Origin: Bugula neritina
Lineage: Eukaryota; Bryozoa; Gymnolaemata; Cheilostomatida; Bugulidae
Length of the DNA: 64,000 nucleotides
Assembly (NCBI GenBank): GCA_964035545.1
Contig: OZ037767.1
Location: forward strand, 25,026,628 to 25,090,627
Direction: 5' to 3'
The notes beneath the pieces were generated by a model that worked only from the letters and a program-made list of their open reading frames with translations, was not told the origin of the DNA and did not search any database. A program made the position numbers and the translations under genes. This document shows, piece after piece, positions 52,801 through 64,000 of this stretch (position 1 is the first letter of the stretch; each line of letters opens with the position of its first letter).

Positions 52801-55800
52801 CTTGCATGCAGTGCCGTGCCATTTATTTCTTGTGTCTGCGTTTTACCTTTCTACCCTGATAGTCCAAGATGGCTGCTAGTTAAGAAAGGAAATGAAGAGC
52901 AGGCTGCGACAGGTTGGTGTTATATGCAGAGATGGAAACGTATTCAGATCAATAAATATTTCTGCCGGCCATATTCTACTCTAATAGTTGATTGGCTACT
53001 GTTTGTTGACCACCTACAATGCACGGACAAAGAAAGAAAATAGTATCTGCAGGATTATTACTACTTTCCCGTAAATTAGACCTGCTTAATTAGTGTTTTA
53101 TACATTAGTCAAAGTAAGGGGGGTAGACAGAGGTATGCCGTACCTCAACCATGTTTTGCAAACGATGATCTCTGGTTTTATATAGCATTGTATGGTTGTT
53201 TCTAGACTAAAAAAGATTTGTGACAGGAGACTTGAAATATAAACTATCTAGTTCCTAATAATGGTAACAAGTTTACCCTAGCGTATTACTTATAAAACAA
53301 CATGTACTCTATGTTTTTCTGGCTTTTAAGCACTCAAAAAATTTCGAGATGAAGACGACGTTGATGAAGATATACAAGAAATGCGGAGGGAAATCAGAGA
53401 GCAAGAGCGAGAACCGGCATGGACTTTGGTTCAACTCTTTCAGAGTCCTCACCATCGCATCTCCTTGATGCTTGTCTCAGTGTTGTCCTTGGCGCAGCAG
53501 TTCTCTGGAATAAACATGGTGTGTTTTTGTAGCTACAAACTTATGATTGCAAAATTCTGACTGTATATATATAACTTATAATATACTTGCAGTCAGTAAA
53601 AACTTTTTTTGAGTTTAGCTGACTGCCAACATATTCTTATTCAAGTGAAACAAATTTGAACTCCTTATCATGTCTAACTCACCTCAACTTATTACAATAT
53701 CTTATTGCAAACTAATTCTACTTTGAGAAAACTCTGCTTCTATCTTGCTTGGGAAACCAACATAGAATTTTGCGCAAGGTTTTAGAATAAGAAAGTACTG
53801 GACTCCCTGTTGATTAAGATTTTTCTGCTGGCAGTAAAGACAGACAGAAATTGTCTTTTATTGTAAACTAAAGCTGATATTGGAGTGTCTTTATTCTTAC
53901 AGGTGTTTTATTACTCTAACGGAGTGTTCGAAGATGCAGGGATTAAAGTGAATGACATTCAGTATGCAACTCTTGGAATGGGAGGAATAAATGTCTTAAT
54001 GACAATACTTTCTGTAAGTCAGCTAACAGTGATACCAACCCTTTTAATATCGTTTCATATACTATTCTGGTACTGTGTATAGTCAATACAACCATAACAA
54101 CAAGTTGATTGCAAATAAGTTTTTTAGCAGATATCTTAATATTAACAAAAAATAAATAGCTAATTTTACTATGCTTCCTAAAAAATTCATTATATTACAA
54201 CAGATATAAAAATGATATTATTAAAAAGAATTCTCTCTTACTAGGTGGTATTGGTAGAGAAAGCTGGTAGACGTATCTTACTGCTTGGTGGCATGCTACT
54301 CATGGTAATAGCACTAGTTATCATGACTGTGGCCTTAGTCCTGCAGCCGTCAGTATCCTGGTTGTCTTATATAAGTATAGTGACTATGGTAGCTTTTGTC
54401 ATTGGATTTGCAGTCGGACTAGGTGAGTGTGTCGGTAATTCCTTACACTGCAATTCTCTAAACATTTTCGAAAAACACAGCCTGGCTATTATGTGACCAA
54501 ATCGTTGTGTTACCTGCACTTACATATTCACTATATTATTACTTATACTCATGCACTACATTACTTATACTTATTCACTATATTACATGTACTCATTCAC
54601 TATTTGTACTTATATATTCCCTATATTACTTATACTTATTCACTGTAATACATGTATACTCATTCACTAATATACTTCTACTTATTCACTATATTACATG
54701 TATTCATTCACTATATCACTTGTACTTATATATATTCACTATATTACTTATACTTATTCACTATATTACATGTACTCATTCACTATATCACTTCTACTTA
54801 TTCACTATATTACTTCTACTCATTCACTATATTACTTCTACTTATTCACTATATTACCTGTACCTACTCATTCACTATATTACTTATAGGATCAATACCA
54901 CAGTTTATTGGTGCAGAGCTCTTCAAGCAAGGCCCCAGGCCAGCAGCAATGTCCTTCGCAGGTCTGCTCAACTGGCTGGCTAACTTCATAGTTGGAATTA
55001 GCTTCCCTTTCATCAAGGTTTGAGATTGAAAATAATTTCCATAAATGTCTAAATTGGGTAACGTTAGTAATCACTATCAATCATTAAGTTGGTAAAATTG
55101 TTTTGATATTGGATTTATCAGAACACGCTTGTGTCTAATACAGTATAACCAATTATCAAAAGCTCTTATAATACCTAGAAAGCATTTGAATATTTTGGTT
55201 GCTGATTTTATTAGCTGGAATCCCACACGTGTGGATACTTCTAATTTTAAACAAATTGAAATCACAATTGTTATATCACTGAAACAATCAGAATTAAATT
55301 AAACATTTATTACATTTCAGGATGTAACTGGACCATACTGTATGCTCTTCTTCATAGCATTCCTAATCATCTTTGGATTCGTAATCTGGAAGTTTTTGCC
55401 GGAAACTAAAAATAAGAGTTTTGCCGAGATTGCCCATGAGCTAGGAATACCAAATACAGATGAAAATGAAAACACCCAAGCACAACCATTGGTAAGCTTA
55501 ACCTATAACTGTGAACTTTCAATTACTAATAACCTAAAACTAAAATGCATTTTGTTTATTTGAATTTTTAAGGCTTTTCATAAATCATCTTTAAACGGCT
55601 TTTAAATATGAAGCAATTCTTAAGAATTATGCATTCTCTTGATCTTTTTAAAAGTTTTTGTCTTTAATTTATTACTCTAGATTAGTTAAAGCATTGAGGT
55701 CACTCTAGAAAAGTGCATTTTCTTATAAATTATATATCTAGTTTGAGATTGAAATTTAAACCCACATGTGCGTACTATAAATTTAATTTGGTAGGAGGCA

Positions 55801-55910
55801 GAAAAAAAATAGTAGCCTAAAACCTAAAATACAAATTTAAAAAAGCGATCGCAAAATTATATGTTTATATATTACTTCTGCTACATATATAGCCTATATA
55901 TATGTGTGTG

Positions 55911-55953
<43 letters not shown>

Positions 55954-56088
55954 ATGATCACAAGATTGTGATTTAATTGTTTTCTTTACACAATAAATCA
56001 ATTTTATTTCGTGTTGCAGAAAGAGATAGGAAATGGTCACATTTCCAACGAAGCTAACCCGGAGTCTGTGAGATTTCTGGAAAACTGA
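43866..56088 (+). CDS. Facilitative glucose transporter, class I-like (GLUT/SLC2A family)
   Basis: Plasma-membrane hexose uniporter of the major facilitator superfamily with 12 helices. Exons 43866-43934, 49985-50086, 50825-50985, 51866-51990, 52634-52912, 53331-53518, 53903-54013, 54245-54422, 54890-55017, 55321-55491 and 56020-56088 join in phase to 526 residues, slightly longer than GLUT1. Diagnostic segments: GRLTKALA, then an N-glycosylation site N64-T-S in the first external loop; [35 protein letters not shown] (301-307) in helix 7; [30 protein letters not shown] at the cytoplasmic end. W433 matches GLUT1 Trp412, but the Trp388 position is Gln409, in GSIPQF instead of GPIPWF. AATAAA signals lie at 56340-56345 and 56471-56476. 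A dispanin-like gene sits antisense in the first intron. The subfamily (class I rather than II) is inferred from [13 protein letters not shown] and NWLANF. Confidence 0.93.
45502..45781. repeat. Two direct copies of a ~96-bp element in GLUT intron 1
   Basis: Copies at about 45502-45600 and 45683-45781 are offset by 181 bp. The first forty-odd bases (starting ATGACGGAGAAACACAATGA) are identical; the rest differs by a few substitutions. Both begin with a short [16 protein letters not shown], that then stops. There are no terminal inverted repeats. It may be a remnant of a dispersed repeat or a local segmental duplication. Confidence 0.7.
47567..48579 (-). CDS. CD225/dispanin-like two-segment membrane protein, nested in GLUT intron 1
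   Basis: Two exons, 48579-48427 and 48037-47567, join in phase 0 to 207 residues. The N-terminal 125 residues are hydrophilic, rich in Pro and Ser, and end in a basic cluster (NRKKR). They are followed by a membrane-associated segment (about 127-157, with Cys133, Cys138 and Cys141), a polar loop ([16 protein letters not shown]) and a second helix (179-204, with GFILGLL). This hydrophilic arm, hydrophobic hairpin and loop-then-ALAxCLAxxG layout matches the dispanin/CD225 group (IFITM, TRARG1, TMEM91, SynDIG relatives), whose members act in vesicle trafficking and membrane fusion control. The subfamily cannot be resolved. The gene lies entirely inside the 43935-49984 intron on the opposite strand. 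An acceptor-like CTTTCAG 11 bases before the ATG suggests a further 5' exon. The second exon holds 75 percent of the coding sequence. Confidence 0.8.
48600..49984. other. Remainder of GLUT intron 1, presumptive dispanin promoter side
   Basis: AT-rich sequence between the nested gene and GLUT exon 2. A local tandem duplication (TTTAGAGCTACT twice near 49128-49150) is the only repeat noticed. Any 5' UTR exon of the nested gene would be here, but none can be fixed. Confidence 0.4.
52512..52549. repeat. Perfect 38-bp palindrome in GLUT intron
   Basis: TTCAATTTTAGGCTATATA is followed without spacer by its exact complement. It lies 84 bp upstream of the exon at 52634. It is unlike the simple repeats nearby because it includes the mixed word TTTTAGGC. 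Confidence 0.9.
54520..54889. repeat. ~22-bp minisatellite running into a GLUT 3' splice site
   Basis: About sixteen imperfect units of TTCACTATATTACTTATACT fill the last 370 bp of the intron. The final unit reads CACTATATTACTTATAG and its terminal AG is the acceptor of the exon starting at 54890. The spliceosomal acceptor is thus a single-base variant of the repeat unit (TATAC to TATAG). Confidence 0.92.
55896..55951. repeat. (TG)n microsatellite
   Basis: TG dinucleotide run with one CG interruption in the last GLUT intron. Confidence 0.95.
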
Positions 56089-58948
56089 TAATCAGCCCGT
56101 TTAGAAGAGTTAGGAAAGTCTGTAATTGTCAGTACTACTTCCTCTACATTACTATAATGTATTTACTTTGACGTATTAACTATAATGTACCTAATTACTA
56201 TAGTTTATTTACTATATTGTACTTACTATCTTGTATTTACTATAGTTTATTTACTGTGCTGTAACTCGCTTGTTCAGGTTACTTACTGAAGGCCTGCAGT
56301 TTATACAAGAAATTAACTTTTAGTGTACTGATGAATACTAATAAAGGAATTTATTTTATTGTTATTTAGCTAGCTGATAAAGGGGTGATAAGTTACTTTT
56401 AAGGGTTTTGTCTATTCTGTAAATTATATTTCAACACTCAATGACGACATGTTATTATATGAATTTTGAAAATAAAATAATTCTTTATGTAGCTGGTGTT
56501 GATTGCATGTGTCTTCCTTATACAGCATTTGTATTATTATATGTATGGTTAGATTTTATATACTCTTAATATTTATAAATACTATATTTGTAACTCACTG
56601 GTATACATACGAATATATTTTATTTTGCATCGCATGATCTTTTTGAAACTTAGTTAAGAGATATAATTATATTATATTATATATATTATTTTGCTGTTTA
56701 TGATGATTGGTCTTGAAGACTAATACACTCTGACTATACAAGCCATAAAAACTACCATGCTAATAACGTTAGGTATAAGATATCTTGATCATAAACATAT
56801 TGAATGCTGCCATTTTTATTAGAATATACTCTATAGCCTTGAGTACTATCAGAATTATGTAGTTATATTGACTTTTTATACATAATTATGTAATTTCTTG
56901 TTTGACAGCTTACAAAGATTGAATTCATGTGTAAGTGTGACTTTTTAAAATACAGTGAATGTGTTAATAAAAAAGATTAACAAACTGTTGACTTTTATTG
57001 AGTCATCAAACATAGCATTGAGTTTTAGTCTAATACATGCAGAGGAAATTATTCAAATCTTTAAATTTGGGTATACGTGTGTTAACTGAGCAGCAACATT
57101 AATTAAACTCCATTACCATATAATATATACTTGTCTTGTGAGCGAATATAACAGATAGCTTTTTAATAATAAATATAGCTGAGAAACTTTGAGACTGAGG
57201 TATCGGAGAGACGCTGGAAGGACATCAGGGTTTACATTAAAAATAGAAAAAAAAACATATTCCATTAGTTATGAAAATAAATCCCTAACTAGCACTAACA
57301 ATTTTAGTAAAAATTATTGTTTGATAGTCTTCCGTCATTGTAACTATAATGTCAATGACGTTATTTTGAAATTGATGTAAATAAAACCATACTATGACTT
57401 TGAAAATTTTATTTTAAGCACTCATGATATTGATTTTGAGTATAATAAAGGTTCTATGTTAAGACAAAGATGAATGTCTTCAAAGCCTCTTTTCAACAGA
57501 ACAAAATATTCCTTACTATTTAATTGACTTAGGCCTCAATTTGGATCAATACTATATGAAACTATTATCATTGTATTTAAGTAATCAACAATCAAAAGAA
57601 TACCAAACTAATCACTTTAAAAATTACAAAAAGCAGAGAAAAAATGTTTATGCAGCAAGAGGAATTGACAAGGGCTTGTCTTTGCTATAAATTGTTCAAA
57701 CGTAAAAGGTTTTCTATCAGTTTCAAAGATGTTAATTTTATTAAGTTTCTATCAGTTTAGCCAAATAAGAAGAACCTATAATAGCTGAAAAATGGGTATA
57801 CACAGTATGAATATTCAAATAGGACATAGTGGTGCACTGTAGTGCATGGATCTAAACACAAGATTGAAAACCTATTTGAACTGATAAAAATTAATAATAA
57901 AAGAATGGAACATGAAAATAAAAATGTTACTTAAATGTTACTTAAAATGCATGTCATATGTTTATATGATGAAAATACAATTTAACATAATAATATTATA
58001 AATATTGCAATGTTATAGAAACACACAAAATCAGTAGTTAATAGGATTTTAAAATTAGCCTATAAAGCAATCATTCTAAAGAACACCTCTCCGTTTCTAT
58101 ATGATTAGCTGTTTATTTACTTACATTACACGCTTTTTGTCAAACTAATTTGAAATGCCAGTTCAATAAAAGTAAGTATGGTATAACAATATTATCACTT
58201 TTACTGAAAATTACAGTACATTGTTGTAATTTCTTCTGTATCAATTGTTTCTGAATATTATACTTTCATTTTATTATATTAGGAATATAGGAGATAAATA
58301 AATGCAATGAAATATTCTCGCAGCTGTACTATTTCACTACAACGGGTACATCTTTAAACCTGTTATTTTTCATTCTTGTATATATCTGCATGTTGCCCAA
58401 ACTGATGGTGGTCAACAACATCCAACGGTACAGTTTATTGTATGCCTGCAATATACATGTGGTCTATAGTATTATCAGACTAGTTAACTATTGTTATTGG
58501 CTAATGACTGCCAATTACAATTGTTGGGATTTTCTATAACTTTGGTTTGACTATTTGACTAAAATAAAGGAAAACTTCAAGAAAAGCCACTGATTACCTA
58601 AAAGTTAGATTTAAAATTAACAATAAGCTCAATAACACCTGCATCCTGGCATGCATAAAGTTACGCTGTTTTTGTACACAGCTAATGGGTAAAACCAGCG
58701 CCTCTCCATGGTCTGTTTTGTGATCATAGTTTTACATTTGATATTCAACGCAGGCCTTTTGCATAATACTTTTTTGAGCAAGTAAAGTCAAATATAAAAT
58801 GGTAAAGAAAAATATAATCAGTGCTTGGCAATCCTTGCCAATAGCATGCCGTTTTCAGAATTCTAGAAGTAGTAGGCATTTATTAGAATGTAATATATAT
58901 GTAGAACAAGTCTTACTTGGATTTTCGCTGCTGTTTTGTGTTTTCTAC
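56089..58948. other. Intergenic region between GLUT and the type I membrane protein gene
   Basis: Holds the GLUT 3' UTR with AATAAA at 56340 and 56471, and at the far end a minus-strand AATAAA at 58884-58879, about 65 bp past the stop of the next gene. A GC-richer minus-strand patch at about 57240-57180, preceded by CTTCCAG, could be an alternative terminal exon of that gene but is weak. Nothing else is recognised. Confidence 0.45.
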
Positions 58949-61452
<2,504 letters not shown>

Positions 61453-61464
61453 CTTAGTTCCTGC

Positions 61465-62646
<1,182 letters not shown>

Positions 62647-62652
62647 CCGCAA

Positions 62653-62737
62653 TATACATGTAATGTTCCCGCGAAGTTACCCTCAGTCTTCATCTCGACC
62701 AACTTTTGTATCGGTGTACCAGCTTTAATTGACAAAA
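62653..62737 (-). other. Orphan candidate exon next to the satellite
   Basis: On the minus strand a very good acceptor (CTTTTTTTTGTTCAG) precedes a GC-richer open stretch reading QILSIKAGTPIQKLVEM and onward to NFAGTLH. Possible donors are CAT/GTATAT, at the 62653 boundary, and GCG/GTGTAT slightly further on. It could be a coding exon of an unseen gene to the right or a 5' UTR exon of the type I membrane protein gene. The family is not recognised, and the donor is uncertain because the satellite follows at once. Confidence 0.35.
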
Positions 62738-62739
62738 TT

Positions 62740-64000
62740 TGCTGAACAAAAAAAAGATTATTAATCTCTAAGCATCTACAGCCGGAACTACCTGCATGAT
62801 TAGCACAATATGAAATGGATACTATTAATATAGTATACCAAGTATATACATATAATTATTACAATTCAAAAAATCTATTACATAATAAAAGTTAGAAAAG
62901 CATATAATTTCAAAGTGTAACTGTATAACATACAGTTTTAATATATTATTTCACTTTAAACCCTTAAACCCTTCTTTATGTTTATTCCACACGGAACTTG
63001 TGCTGAAATTAGCATACTGCAAGATGATGCCAACAAAACTCTGGTCATGCTGACTTTATAGATTAGTAACCAATTAAGCCAGACTAGGATGATTATATGC
63101 TGTAACACAATATTATGGTCTAGAATCAGATCTTACTATAACATTTAGTAAAACCTGATAATATCAATAGATTTACCAGAACTATATAAATTATATTAAT
63201 ATACAATTATTGTCTCATATACACTAGATTTCCATAACTTGCATTATGCGAATGAATTTTTCATTCACATAAGCCCAAATGGAACCAGTTACATCAAAGG
63301 AAACCACAACCATAAGTTAATGCAAACGCCAAAAACAACTTAATCCATATGGGCATCCATTCCAATAATGCCAGTCATGGAAACACAGTGATGGTGCAGG
63401 CCTTGGACAAAACTTTAGTATAAAAAGGAATACAAACAATACTAAATTTGCGTATGTTTGATTTTACAAGTTTCATGCAGCTTAAATCGTCTCTCACTTG
63501 TCATTTTAAGCTTTGAAATAATTCAATGTTTAGCAACAAGAAAACAACCTATAATAAGTTAATATAAATAAAAGTGAAATGTATTAAACAGATGCTATAC
63601 AATTATTATATTGCTAATAATACAACAAAACTGTATTTCAATTTCTAAAAAACTCATTCTATTAGAGGTAACCACTATATAGGTATAGTTGATGAGGCAG
63701 GATGTTGCTAAAAGTTATTCAAAAGAAAAAGAATGTTATATATTTGAATGTTATAATACAGCCTATAGAAATCTGATATATAGACTGGAATAGTGCCGGA
63801 GTTTAATGGTATAGCATATTTCATTGTAATAAGTACAACAATTATAATTCTAATATTATATGAAAGCAGACACCCTTACACGTCACAGAGTTTCATAAAT
63901 TGTATTATTAATACTTTCTAAATTTTCTAATCTTATGAGAAAGAGTTATATATTTTTAATTTTCATTGTGAGATATTACAGCTAAATGTCTTACCCAGCT
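62740..64000. other. Right-hand end, no assigned gene
   Basis: AT-rich. The last bases (TTACCCAGCT) read on the minus strand as AGCTGG followed by GTAAGA, a possible donor of an exon lying mostly beyond the window. Nothing else is supported. Confidence 0.3.

Noticed and set aside
54507-55023. Long overlapping plus-strand ORFs (158 and 123 codons) rich in Tyr, Ser, Leu and Thr
   Set aside because: They read through the ~22-bp minisatellite; only the last part (54890-55017) is coding, as a GLUT exon.

Overview
The window is animal nuclear DNA. It is AT-rich and its genes are split into short exons with GT-AG introns and a few GC-AG introns. The protein families present (Eph receptor, a HAD-APH-acyl-CoA dehydrogenase fusion, a GLUT sugar transporter) are metazoan. 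The long AT-rich introns, abundant microsatellites and minisatellites and moderate divergence from vertebrate proteins suggest an invertebrate; I cannot place the phylum from the sequence alone. All gene models were built by hand from splice sites, reading-frame phase and family conservation.

Layout: (1) 571-15946, plus strand, an Eph receptor tyrosine kinase lacking only the N-terminal exon or exons. (2) 33129-16716, minus strand, a complete 22-exon ACAD10 of 1034 residues, convergent with Eph. (3) 35416-37046, plus strand, a complete 4-exon POLR3H (RNA polymerase III subunit RPC8), divergent from ACAD10 across about 2.3 kb of simple-repeat-rich DNA. (4) 37047-43865, mostly empty apart from one candidate alternative first exon. 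(5) 43866-56088, plus strand, an 11-exon class I-like GLUT transporter. (6) Inside its 6-kb first intron, on the opposite strand (48579-47567), a complete 2-exon CD225/dispanin-like gene. (7) 61452-58949, minus strand, a 169-residue type I membrane protein with signal peptide, eight-Cys ectodomain, Ser/Thr-rich stalk and short tail. It is unrecognised, with a weak resemblance to single-domain TNF-receptor-type proteins. (8) 61465-64000, a 534-bp perfect hexanucleotide satellite and one orphan candidate exon.

The genes do not form a pathway. The most unusual property of the window is architectural. Of 54 introns modelled, six carry a minisatellite within about a dozen bases of a splice junction. 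In three of them the repeat unit is the exon-intron junction itself, giving arrays of 2, 5 and 10 consecutive 5' splice sites. In the 10- and 5-site arrays an in-frame stop lies between the first and second donor, and in the 2-site case the second donor shifts the frame, so only the first donor gives the full-length protein. I consider this and the dispanin gene nested in a glucose-transporter intron the two observations most worth checking.
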